A stretch of 64,000 nt of DNA from Sipunculus nudus (GCA_026874595.1 CM049314.1:65384800-65448799); one strand, 5' to 3'; positions 45,943 to 57,288 are shown, counted from the stretch's first letter. A program made the numbers and translations. The notes: generated by a model from the sequence alone, not told the origin.

Positions 45943-46254
45943 AGGGTCGTGATCTAGTGGCGAAACATATGCCCACGTATACAGGTTAATGATGTTTTAC
46001 ACGCGATCCTACACGCCTCGTGGCAGGTGGTCTGCTCGCTACAAGATAATGCCAGCAGGGATTATCTATTAATAATTTAATCATAGACTGGTCCCCGGCT
46101 CACGGGATGATGAGCTTTTGATCCGGTACGAGGGGACCATGATACTTAGTGCGCGTGTAAAAATGGCCCGGAAAACCTACTTCTTTTGAGGAACTGAACT
46201 TAAAAAATCATCACGCAGACACATCACTCAGAGAGGCTCGTGGGTATACTCACT

Positions 46255-46895
46255 GGCTAGAACACACATTGACAGACAGACACACTGACCAGCGGACACA
46301 TTGATGGGCGGACACACTTACAGACAGACACACTGACCTGCAGACACACTCGCTGGCGGATACACTGAGAGACAGACACACTGGCAGACAGACATACTGA
46401 CTAGCTGACACACTGACAACGGACATACTGACAGACGGACACACTGACCAGGGGACACACTAACCAGCGGACACGCTGAGAAACAGACAAACTGACAGGC
46501 AGACACACTGAAAGACACAAACACTGACAAGCAGACACACTGACAGAGAGTAACACTGACAGGCAGACACTGACAGACAGACACACTGCCAGGCAGACAC
46601 ACTGACAGACAGACGCACTGACCGACAGACACACTCGCAGGCGGATACACTGAGAGACAGGCACACTGGCAAGATAGATATACTGACAAGCTGACACATT
46701 GAAAACGGACATACTGACAGACAGATACACTGAACAGGGCACACACTAACAAGTGGACACGCGGAAAACAGACACACTGAAAGGCAGACACAATGACGGA
46801 CACAAACACTGACAGACAAACACACTAACCGACAAATACTGTCAGGCAGATACACTGACAGGCAAACACGCTGCCAGGCAGGCCCACTGACAGAC
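46255..46895 (+). repeat. ACACACTGACAGACAG minisatellite
   Basis: About 640 bp of imperfect units of some 20-24 bp built from GACAGACAGACACACTG and GACCAGCGGACACACTG variants. The minus strand is free of stops over long stretches in all three frames, producing several Val/Cys/Ser-rich ORFs that are artefacts. Confidence 0.9.
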
Positions 46896-47368
46896 CAGCG
46901 CATTTGAGGTGCAAAGTTCTGACAGCGTTTACTTATCGACAGGATTCCTGTTTCCTCCTTCTATATGCACTTATTGCAATACACCATCAGTCTTAAACTT
47001 GAATACTGACACTTTTTAATCGCTACGGGTTTTAAAAGTCAAGGAAAAATTATATAGGTTCTCAACATTCAGGTATCTGATAATAAACGTGCAGATGGGT
47101 CAAGAAAGTTCACGTACGTGCAGTATGCTCGTCACTTTTATATTACCACCGTACACTCAGGTTCAGAACCTTAACCGGAAAAAAAAATCTTACAAAAACA
47201 ACCGCTGTTTTTGAGATGAACACCTATATGTTTACTGAAGAATTGGCCTATACACCACAGCCCAAATGTCCCGTCCTTTTAACCTAATTATTATAATGAG
47301 CCCCAAAACGCTCCTACATAGAAGGTCTTCCATGCCGATGGTAGCGAGAGCCGTTTACAACATAATGA

Positions 47369-47516
47369 TGACGTCACAAAGGTCGATGACGTATGACGTC
47401 AGATTGACTGACGTCATCAACTAGTATCGCTGTTCTCCATTGTTGAATATGTCGCAGTCATTGTGAACTGTCTTGCAATATTTTGGATTATTTGTCTCAT
47501 ACGAATTACGTGCCAG
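47369..47516 (+). promoter_or_regulatory. CRE cluster with possible 5' UTR exon
   Basis: Three perfect TGACGTCA palindromes (47369-47376, 47394-47401, 47409-47416) and a half-matching TGACGTAT (47387) lie within 48 bp, a density typical of CREB/ATF-responsive promoters. About 100 bp downstream a donor-like GCCAG|GTAAAG occurs at 47516|47517. The only ATG between them (MSQSL, then stop) is short, so any exon would be 5' UTR. The direction is inferred from the donor. No coding exon is recognised downstream. Confidence 0.35.
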
Positions 47517-47839
47517 GTAAAGACATTATTGTTTACTCGGTAGTCGGAGGAAGGGCTCCTGCAACACATAGCCTATAACTTTTTACACTGTCTCCTTTTT
47601 ATTAAAAAATATCCCGGAAATTATGCCGACATGGGCATTGGTACAGACTGTGCTTGTTCTGTTTTGCAGAGCATTGTCGGATGATTGCTTTACAATGTTA
47701 GCGGTCACCTGATTGGTTGCTCGTTGGTCTTATGATTATTTATTGAATGAATACGCGATTAAGGTCAAATAGAGTTCATGGTTAAGTCAATTAAGGTGAT
47801 ATCTGAATGACAACGAGACCGAGAAAGTAAGCGTAATAA

Positions 47840-48173
47840 GGCCAAAAAAATAATAATAAAAGGTATGGTTCTTAGGCACCGCCCGCATAAATTTTAAACC
47901 CCCTCATCAAACCTTATTATTATGATTTTCAGTAGAAACTTACAACTTTTTAGTTCCAGCCGCTCGGACATTTCTTTCAAGAAAATAAAATTTTGATTAA
48001 ATTACCTTTGTTTTGAAGTGCTTTTACTTGTTTAGCAATAAAACAAACTTATTATTAGGTTTTTCCTGATTATATGACAATCGAAACATACAAAAACAGT
48101 AGAAAAAAAACATCGCCCGCCCGCATTGATATCTGGAAAAAAGTGCTTGAGAACCAAACCTTATTTTTTTGCC
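47840..48173. mobile_element. GGTATGGTTCTC MITE, independent diverged copy
   Basis: Ends GGCCAAAAAAAT...AAAGGTATGGTTCTTAGGCACC and GTGCTTGAGAACCAAACCTTATTTTTTTGCC. Only short G/C runs remain (ACCCCCTC), and the interior is partly rearranged. Confidence 0.7.
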
Positions 48174-48909
48174 TTATTTTCATGTTTTCTATTATATGCT
48201 TACTCACATATGTATGACATGAGCTTATATCTAAACGTGAAAGCAGCCACTCGGGAAAAGACAGGCTGATCACGCATACCTGCTTGCTATTGGATTTACA
48301 CTAGCAAGTCCTGTCACGCCTTTGTTGGTATCTTATCAAAACCGACAGGAAATTAACCTTCTCTGTTCTGTTGTCGCTGTGATTTCTGTGAAATAAGAGT
48401 TTCGGCTACAGTGCATATTTGTTCAGACACACGGGTTGATCTCCGTTCATTACTTGTTCTTCATGCACATCTATAAATTAATAATTAAGGCAATTTTTGT
48501 AATTTTCCGTATCTCCTCTGATACCAACGTATACGGATTGCCGTGATTTTCGACTTACATATGCTCCGGGTTTGTCCGAAGAGATTCCACCCACTTTTAT
48601 TTAAAATATTTGCGTATTACGTGCATAATTAATAATTTAAATATTTGCTCCCCCGCGAGAGCCCCTTTTCTTTGTGTCTTCGGGCCCGGTAAAACAATGG
48701 CCATAGAGTGTGTGATGGCTGGACAGAGTTTTACTCCGGGGGTCTACCCGGGGTTTTCTTACATTTAGCGGTGACCGGCCCGAAATAATCCACATCGGCG
48801 ATCCCTTCTCAAAAAGGGGTATTTGAAAGAATTGTTTTGCAGGAGCCCTCTTCGTGACTTGATATGCTTGAGTGCACATCTACCAGGTCGCAGGAAATCG
48901 TGATGGATA

Positions 48910-49232
48910 GGCCAAAGAAAATGTATATGGTTCTCAGGCACTTTTTTTTAGAAACCTGTGCGGTGGGGGGGGGGGGGGGGGTTGGCATATTTTACCTTTG
49001 TTTGGTATAGTTCGATAAAAAAATCATATGATTAGGGAAAATCAGGAAAATAACAGAATTGTTTTGCTAAACACGCAAAAGTACTACATAACAAAGGAAA
49101 TCTGATCAAAATTGTATTATTTTATCTTCTTCAAAGATGAAATTCAAAATACCATTTTTTTTGGGGGGGGGGGGGGGTATAATTGACGCGGGCGTTGCCT
49201 GAAAACCATACCTTTTTCATTTTTGTTTGGTC
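48910..49232. mobile_element. GGTATGGTTCTC MITE, independent copy
   Basis: Ends GGCCAAAGAAAATG...TATGGTTCTCAGGCAC and TGCCTGAAAACCATACC...GTTTGGTC. Two G runs (48965-48981 and 49163-49177) sit inside opposite arms. Confidence 0.75.
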
Positions 49233-49820
49233 TTATACAGTCGCACTTGGTCGCACGAAGTCAGGGGCCTTGCATACGATTGAGGTTCTTGACAAATATT
49301 CACCAACACATGTAGGCCTACTATATAACAGATGTAAAGAAAATGTTAACCAAATTCACGTCATGGTAGGTAGAGTGTGATGTGTTCACGTGTGGAGTGG
49401 CACCACCAAAGTTGTAAACACATAATATTAACTTAAAATGTTTTGAAAATCGATATTTTTTTCTCATTACTGCAGTTTTAAATGTAAAACTCCTGTAAAA
49501 ATGTATATTTAATATTGTTTCTTTTACATGCATGTGCTAACTGATTTTTAATAATGTTTATGTAGGCCTAATACACTGTGTTTTTAAAGAATTTTAATTC
49601 TTTCATTCAGTATGTATGCTTATTGCGTTTAAGTCATGGCCATCATTTTTACTATTTTCACAAATAACACTGGTACTTTTGCATTTTCTTCTTAGGTCTA
49701 TTCCGTGGACGGTTTATCTTGTATGTATATGTAATACTATTGACCAGTGTCTCATGTCACATGGTACATGTGTAGGTGACTTTTTGTCAAAGATACCCCG
49801 ACCGCATTATATATATATAT

Positions 49821-50021
49821 AACTCTGAAGAAAAACAACACTGTTAATTCACAACAGTCTGTTTCACGGGATGCGACCCGATCATCAGGGGAATGTGGTT
49901 AGAATGAAGCTAACGGCGTGGTTTGAAAATATATCATTCTAACCACATTTTCTTCAGAGTTACACCGCTCTGGCCTAGTCTGTAGGCCATAGAGCACTTT
50001 ACATCGGAGGGTAACACTACC

Positions 50022-50023
<2 letters not shown>
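49821..50023. mobile_element. Penelope-like/hammerhead-like repeat, inverted pair
   Basis: The left arm (49821-49912) runs forward from AACTCTGAAGAAAAACAACAC to GTGGTTAGAATGAAGC. The right arm (49937-50023) runs in reverse and carries the GGTAG...TTACCCTCCG end of the family. TA tracts flank both sides. On the minus strand 49888-49861 reads CTGATGA, a 4-bp stem (CGGG/CCCG) with a TCGCAT loop, then GAAAC: the conserved core of a hammerhead ribozyme, as known from Penelope-like retroelements. Stem I partners are not obvious. Confidence 0.45.

Positions 50024-50107
<84 letters not shown>
50024..50107 (+). repeat. (TA)n microsatellite
   Basis: About 42 TA units between two repeat elements. Confidence 0.95.
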
Positions 50108-50110
<3 letters not shown>

Positions 50111-50117
50111 TTTATAT

Positions 50118-50319
50118 ATTACATTTTGTTTCTCTGAGACGGTCGAGAGTGAGTCCAAGAAAAATTTAGGTTCTGCCGAGAATCAGTTCATAAATAATCT
50201 TGGAACGTCTTTATCACTCAAAAAAAAAAGAAACATGCTATTTAAACAGCATGAAAAGATGAAAATTGTCAATTATTACTACTTTTGTAACTCAGTAATT
50301 ACTTGTTTGAGGTGCACTG

Positions 50320-50320
<1 letters not shown>
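50118..50320 (+). repeat. Dispersed repeat shared with 62403
   Basis: ATTTTGTTTCTCTGAGACGG, TCGAGAGTGAGTCCAAGAAA, TTCTGCCGAGAATCAGTTCA and a TTACTTGTTTGAGGTGCAC end align with 62403-62625. No end structure is resolved. Confidence 0.7.

Positions 50321-50321
<1 letters not shown>

Positions 50322-50390
<69 letters not shown>
50322..50390 (+). repeat. (TA)n microsatellite
   Basis: TA tract, one interruption (TACATA). Confidence 0.95.
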
Positions 50391-50394
<4 letters not shown>

Positions 50395-50537
50395 GAACCC
50401 CTCATATACCCAAGTGGTCATAATTTTGGGGTGGCCGCAACTGTAAAATTAACTGGATCATATATTCGTGACCATGAAAAGTGGTCGTGATTGTTGGGTG
50501 GCCGCGATTGTAGTGTTGTCGCAAGGGGGGTTCCACA

Positions 50538-50540
<3 letters not shown>
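50391..50540. mobile_element. Small TGGAACCCC element between TA tracts
   Basis: GTTGAACCCCTC at the left and GGGGGGTTCCACAC at the right form imperfect terminal inverted repeats. Inside, GTGGTCATAATTTTGGGGTGG and GTGGTCGTGATTGTTGGGTGG, each compared in blocks, are a direct repeat. TA tracts on both sides. Confidence 0.55.
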
Positions 50541-50585
<45 letters not shown>

Positions 50586-50612
50586 ATATATATGTATAGA
50601 TATAGATATAAA
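50541..50612 (+). repeat. (TA)n microsatellite
   Basis: TA tract with a TTTA and a GTATAGATA interruption. Confidence 0.95.
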
Positions 50613-50894
50613 TCCTCATTGCTACGAACTGAACTTTTGTTGAATAAGAAATGTCCCATTTTATAATGTACAGAATGTACACTTTTTAAATCAGCACCTT
50701 GACAAAAAGTATACAATTTGAGGACTCTAGGATGAATCGAATATTTTATATGACTAGACCGCCAAGAATTATAAGATGAAACCACAGTTCTACAGCCAAC
50801 AGCTAGGAAAACAATTCAGTCTACATACCCATGTATAAACTATTACATAACTTAATGGTTTTTTCAACATTAGAAATGGCACGAGTCTTCAACA

Positions 50895-51582
50895 TTGGCC
50901 AAAGACATTTTGATATCCAATACGTGACTTCAATACACCATTAAGATCCAAAGGTAAGTACCAATAAGCACCATTTCTAGGTTCCAGATATCCAGATTGA
51001 TTCCAATATTAAAGGTCACCTCTAGTCCGCCTTCCAATGCTGCTATTTGAGGAAGACAATTTAATTTAGAAAATCTGATTTCGCAGGCACTTAGCGTGGG
51101 GGAAATACAATTGTCCTCATTAACCGCGAGTGCGCATGCTTGCTTGCCCAATCAAGTATTCAAATCTTTAAGTTGATTGACAAGATTGACAGACATTTTA
51201 TAAGAGATTTCAGGCAGATATGTATGTGGTATGTATAAACACACCATTTCACTGCTTCAGATGACCTGGTTTATTCCTTTTACTTTAGAACAGCTCTAGT
51301 ATTAATTAGGTTACATAATTAATATTTTTCAATGCAGAAACCACCTCTTATGTAAATTTACATTTAAAAATAGCTTTGACTTATGCGTCTTCACTCTCAG
51401 ACACAGTGAGTACCAAGCAAAGTTGTAATGTGCGGCGGCTCGTTTTGGTTTTGGTTTTAAAAAGGATAATTTGCAAGGACGATCGTTTAATGGGTATAAT
51501 AACGACCTTAGAATGGAAGAGCCGTGGGAAAAGTATTCAGCGTGGTAACATCTTAGAGGAACAAGGATATCTAGTAGAAGTA

Positions 51583-51590
<8 letters not shown>
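50895..51590 (+). repeat. Diverged tandem duplication, copy 1
   Basis: Blocks such as GACATTTTGATATCCAA, CTAGGTTCCAGATATCCAGA, TGCTATTTGAGGAAGACAAT, TGATTTCGCAGGCACTTAGC and AAGCAAAGTTG recur in order at 52495-53020 about 1.6 kb downstream. The plus ORF at 51376 is not preserved in the other copy. Confidence 0.65.

Positions 51591-51664
<74 letters not shown>
51585..51664 (+). repeat. (TA)n(GA)n compound microsatellite
   Basis: TA tract to about 51634, then AG tract to 51664. Confidence 0.95.
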
Positions 51665-51666
<2 letters not shown>

Positions 51667-52494
51667 ATTACAAAAAGTAATGAAAAATACACTTTCGAAC
51701 AAAAACAGATACAGAGATATATGCACAGTTACATTTACACAAAATGAAAATAAATTTGAAATAACAGGTATGTACTTACGGATAGAACAGTATAATACTC
51801 TACAGAGACACAAACAAGGTGAACTTTATGAGGAAAACATTTGCGTTGTTATATTAGAAATTATTGTTACGTGCTGGTAGTTTGTACTGAGCTATTACAC
51901 TATTACCTAAAACTGTTTTAACGGCGGCTGAAAATAATACAAATTAAAAGTCAAGAGATAAAGAGATAAAGAAAATGAGTTTCAGAGACGGGCTGCCACG
52001 GACACAGTTAAGAGCGGAATACCGTCTCTATGACGAGTTTTCTCGCTAGAACTTTCGTATTCCATTGTCATGTAAAATTACACAAACCAAAGTTTGAAGC
52101 GGGGACTTTCCTATAAAACGAGAGTACAGAATCAGGCAAATTCCAAAGGGAGAACTTAAGAAACAAACTGTACCAGGCGTGTTCTAAACTTAAAAGACCC
52201 GTTGTATATATATCTCCTAAAAGTAAAGGTCCTATTTGCTTTGAACCTGACGTTTCTTTGATCAAACAAACTTGTTTTTAAAATCGTCAGATGCAAATCT
52301 TAAAACACAAAATCCTTGACAAAGTGTGTTTTACTGGATCTGCTTTAATAAACTAATAGAATGACTTGAAATATTAGATTAAATGATAGCTCCTACATCC
52401 AACAATCGGAAAAATAAGTCAGTGTTGACACCATGTTGAGACTATCGAGCATTTATCCGTTTAGGCTTGGCCTTGACATGCGTCTGAAGTGTAG

Positions 52495-52727
52495 GTCAAG
52501 ACACTTTGGCATCCAATTATATGACTTTCTCTTAACTTAAAGGACCCAGTAAGTACTAATTATGACCAAGCCTGGAATCTAGATATCCAGATCATTGATT
52601 GCACTGCCGACGGTCACCTGCAGTACGTCATCCTTTCCTGCTATTTGACGAAGACAATTAAGATAACCTGATTTCGCAGGTACTTAGCGTGGGAGAAAAT
52701 ACAATTGACCGCATTAACCGTGAGCCG

Positions 52728-52782
<55 letters not shown>

Positions 52783-53020
52783 AACACACCCTGCCAACTT
52801 CAAAAAGGTTTATTTTTTGTACAGGCCTTTAGAACTCTAGTGATATTTATAACGTTGTAAACTGTAGAAGCCCCCTTTCATGGAACTTGACATTTCAAAA
52901 TTGCATCAAGTGCTTCCTCTTTCTGGCTCCGCGAAAACGAAGCAAAGTTGCGATGACCGGCTTACCATCTTTTTAGGCATCATTTGCGAAGACGATTATT
53001 TTCAAAATTAATGGATATAA
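52495..53020 (+). repeat. Diverged tandem duplication, copy 2
   Basis: ACACTTTGGCATCCAAT, TCTAGATATCCAGATCATTG, TGCTATTTGACGAAGACAAT, TGATTTCGCAGGTACTTAGC and GAAGCAAAGTTGCGATG correspond to copy 1. Interrupted by a TA tract at 52731-52780. Confidence 0.65.
52731..52780 (+). repeat. (TA)n microsatellite
   Basis: About 25 TA units. Confidence 0.95.
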
Positions 53021-53872
53021 AATGAAACGGCGCCCATCCTTAATGTTGATTTTGCCCAGGGGGATATATTCATGGAATAACCAGCCCGACTGGCTACTCC
53101 TCCTCGGCAAACCTAGCAGTACAGACTCAACGGGGCCAACTTGAATAATACATTCCAACAAGTGGAGACATTTTCTTAAAAAAATATAAAAATAGGGTTT
53201 TTATCAAAAAAAGAAGTAAAAAAAAAAAAGAAAATACGGATATAAAGTCGGAAACGAATTTTATAATGACGGACAGATGATACATGAAACGGCAGTATAC
53301 AAAATTAATATTGACATTAAATTTCTCACTTAAGATAGTTCTCTATATTTTTCTTTCAGATTCTAGCGAGTTGACAATCAATGGTGTTCAATTATTGATA
53401 AGTCGACAAAATTTTAAATCCCTTGACATATGAAGAATTCATATTTCATTCCAGCCGGACTGTGTGAACGATAAAAAGGATCCCCGGGGCAACTCTTAAT
53501 CGGCGGTCCCCTAACCAAGAGACATGGATCTAATACCGGACGGGATATTTAGATGGCATATTTTATAGAAAATCAATTACCATAAAATCTAGCCCGCGTA
53601 AAGCAAAGACCACCAGATACAAGTATTTCAATAATTCATGAGAGACTGCAGATAAACAGTTTTATCATTCCGGTTAACAGCTTGACAGACCAGCGAAAGA
53701 AGTCAGGTTTTTCCTTCTGCCAATGCCATGCTAACAAGAAAAGGAACCTCTCTGACCCGTCACTGGTGGGACTGCTCAGATGTAACGTGCCACCCTGAGA
53801 AGGGCGCCGGAATACAAAGACATGCGATTTCCCGTAGAAGAGACACTACTGCCCGTGTGACGGAAACAATCC

Positions 53873-54060
53873 TGTAACTGACAAGCGTATAAAATTTACG
53901 TGTGATAGACCATTTTTGTAACACCGGTGATCTCCTCTAATGCTCAACAATATTGAAAAATTAGAAGCCTGGGTTCACTTGTCTGGAACGAAAAAGGGGT
54001 TTCAAACATTCTGAAAAACAGGTCAATTGCTGGATGTTAATAAGCAAAATTAAACTGATA
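53873..54060 (+). repeat. Diverged direct repeat (partner 54341)
   Basis: TGTAACTGACAAGCGTA, GTGTGATAGACCATTTTT and TTTCAAACATTCTGAAAAACAG recur at 54341-54525 as TGTAACTGAAAAGCGTA, GTGTGACGACCATTCTTT and TTAAACATTTTGAAAATTAG, an offset of 468 bp. Confidence 0.55.
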
Positions 54061-54340
54061 GAAAAGTTTGCATGAATTGTATCGGTCAAGGATAAAGTTA
54101 AAAAAGAGATATTTTATGTATATGTATGAATTATCTTCTGTGGGAATTATATTGAGTAGGTCTTGTATTCTATAGGATTTATATTATGTATAAAGGAAAT
54201 TATGTATGAATGTGTTTGATATTAATTCATAATTTGAATGGGACAGGTTTGCTGCTACATATATCCAAATGCATAACTATCACTATTTGAACGTCACATA
54301 TATTTATAGAAAATGTGATGGTAATAAGCTAAACTAAGTC

Positions 54341-54525
54341 TGTAACTGAAAAGCGTACAGATATTTATGCGTGTGACGACCATTCTTTTTCATAACTGTG
54401 GTCTGCACAACGGCTTAATTATGATGGAACACCAGAAGTTACGAAAAATCTGCATCGAAGCAAAGATAGGAGTGTTAAACATTTTGAAAATTAGGTCCGA
54501 TGTTAATTCCCAAATAAATCGCCAT
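54341..54525 (+). repeat. Diverged direct repeat (partner 53873)
   Basis: Second unit of the pair. The 82-codon plus ORF starting in it has no counterpart frame in the first unit. Confidence 0.55.
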
Positions 54526-54619
54526 AAAAGTATAAAATATTGTCACCGTATCCTTCAAGGTAAGCCATTTTTCATATTTTATATTCTGTACGAAATAGAT
54601 TCTATATATATATAACATT

Positions 54620-56140
54620 CTGCATCAAATACAAGTAAACTCTGCACGAAATATAATACTGTATTAATTATATTGTGAAGGAAATATAATCTGTGCAACA
54701 TTTCAAGAAGTATTTAACAACTTTTATGTCCTTCTTTTAAGTTTCTTGTTAAATTCACATACCTTTCTCAACCGGTAAATTTTCAAAAAGAAAATAGAAA
54801 CCACTCGCCACAATCTGCAGAATAATTTATTTGTTGTCGTGTTGCCTAACTTGCACCTAAATGCAGGTGCAGGCCGACGCAGGATAAACTGTTAAATATA
54901 TAAATATATTACTCATCTGCAACCAAAGTTTTCTTGAGGAAGGAGGACTCAGAAATCCAAGGACCAATATAGTGGTGCAATTTCCTACGCGACACCCTCA
55001 ATCATAGCCTTTAGCGGGATGCTCTGACCCTGTTACCTCTATTTCCTTTTTTTCCCTAGTCATGTGAACAGGCGATATATTTAGAGATATTCAGTTATAT
55101 CGTATTCAGTCTTAGCCGTGAATACTTGGTTCAGTAGGCTAGTTAGTCTGACAGTACTTGAATCGTGACACACTCTAAAAACCAACGCTATAATACGCAT
55201 GCAGTGTATATATACACATTAAATTTGATTGATGATAAGCATTCATATACAAGACATTCCCTCTTACTGTTAAACATATCGGACCCTTTGTATATATCTT
55301 TATTCAATATTAACCGGTTAATGTGAAAGTTCAGGGCCTGTTCCGACATCTGATATATTTTAAGTAAAGATAGCCTCCCGAACCTCGCGGGCTTTTCGTT
55401 TTGTTTATATCTACGTTCTTATAACATGCGGGGTGGGGGGGGGAGGGGGGGGGGGGGCGCCAAAATAATCCAAATATAATCAACTAGGCCATCTGGTTGT
55501 CAGACGAACCAGACATTGCACATATGATTCCACGCATACCAAGGATCTCAGGTAACGTGGTTTTGTTTGTCAACACTGGCGCATGTACTCTTGTAAATAA
55601 ATAAGTCCATATAACTGTCACAGAGGCGTTAAGAACTTATCTGAACAGGAATAACCTACATTTCATTAATATGTACGCAGGGAAAGCACCGAATCACATA
55701 AATTATACAGAAAAGTTAGGTGAATGGCTAGCTTTAAAATTAAAAAAAAAGGTGGTCGGATTTCGGAATCCTTAGCGAATATAGGCCAAAGGTGACGACG
55801 AATCCCTTTGATAAAATAATATAATAAATACACATCCGTTGGTACCATCTGATGTCGTCACTCAAATACTGGACACAGCAAATTATACCGTCTCTAGTGT
55901 ACATGGAGAGGAAATAACTATTCATTAAGGCACGCATGTTGTTTGGACATTCACCTATTTACAAAAATACACGAAGTTAATTCTAATGAATAAATGTAAA
56001 TAAATAAAAGATGCATAGTAGTATCGATGCTAGATTCAAGAAAACAGAAAACTGGACATTTACCCATATTAAACCATTTATCCCACAGGGCCTGGTGGAA
56101 GAACAGAATGACTTCTAAACAAGATACCCTTTATGCATTT
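54620..56140. other. No gene recognised
   Basis: A+T-rich DNA with a long G-rich run at about 55427-55457. No ORF or repeat partner supported. Confidence 0.4.
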
Positions 56141-56145
56141 ACTGA

Positions 56146-56146
<1 letters not shown>

Positions 56147-56219
<73 letters not shown>
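56147..56219 (+). repeat. (AAT)n microsatellite
   Basis: About 24 AAT units, giving a poly-Ile run in the overlapping ORF, which is an artefact. Confidence 0.97.
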
Positions 56220-56221
<2 letters not shown>

Positions 56222-56954
56222 GATATTAATAATCCAGTCTTTGAACGCAAATCCATTAAAGGTATTAAGATGATAGGTAACGAATCGCGTCTTAAGTATA
56301 CAGCTGTTTTTAACAGATGCTTAGCTGCATGGGTTTTAGTTGTTTGTCTACAAGTTTTCAGCCAGGCCGCTTTTTATTACCTTCACACACAAGAGTACCA
56401 GTAATAAGCGTTATAGCGCGTACATTGGAGCTGTTCTAATGTTGCTAGGCCGCGTGGGTCGGGCTGGTGAGGTTTTGGTGTGCCCTGGAACAGCTCATTC
56501 CACTGGGCATGGATAGCATCTTGACCTTTGAAAAATCCCAATTTGTTTTTTTTCTTCTAATTTTTTAAAGTTGAGTTAACATAGCTGGAAGGGCCGGCTG
56601 GTCTAGCCTCCTGCATACATCCTAACTCGCGAACTCGGTAAATATCATCTTCATTCATTCAGTCGACTGAAAAAAAGATAAACAACTAGCTATTTGGTGC
56701 GGAGAACTGATTAATAACGTACCACTGTAGTTTCGTTGTACAAACACTTTCACGCCTATTCAGTCTTCTGTACTTGTTAATCTATAGATAGCGAATATAA
56801 AGCCTCGCGAAATGAGCGGAAACGCAAAAATCGCTAAGCTTAGGCCTGACCTCGTGAACATTTTATATAAGCCAACCTTAGTATCGACTTTAACCATTCG
56901 TGTGTTTCTCTGTTCATATCAAAACCAGGCCCATAAAATACTCAGTGCTAGAAA

Positions 56955-57288
56955 TTTACATTCTAAGGAATGCAAGCCTCCACCATGTGTTTGCAATCAC
57001 TTATTCGGCCCGCACTCCCAGGTTCATTCTTGCATTAGTAACTGTACAGTTGTGAATATTCCTTAATGGCGTTCCTAAATCCGGGTCATGTGCGGGATCC
57101 ACACCAAAATCTAATCATTTCTTACTGGGTCCATTCCCGAAAGGCATCGATAATTTCATGAGGTTTCGGTCATGATTGCACAAGTAATTTTGTGAACAAA
57201 CACGCACACACAAAAAAAAACACCATAACACCCATCCACACACACACGAACGAGTATGTACGCATACCTTCCTGCGGAGGCAATTGAC
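56955..57288 (-). repeat. GCCTCCGCC repeat family, copy F
   Basis: Best preserved at both ends: GGAATGCAAGCCTCCACC at the left and CCTGCGGAGGCAATTG at the right, i.e. short terminal inverted repeats. Interior TTATTCGGCCCGCACTCCC, GGTCATGATTGC and GTGAACAAACACGCACAC. Confidence 0.75.

Noticed and set aside
46318-46903. Long Val/Cys/Ser-rich minus-strand ORFs
   Set aside because: All three frames are open because the minisatellite unit lacks stops; no start context, domain or non-repeat sequence.
56027-56404. 125-codon ORF with poly-Ile
   Set aside because: Formed by an (AAT)n microsatellite.
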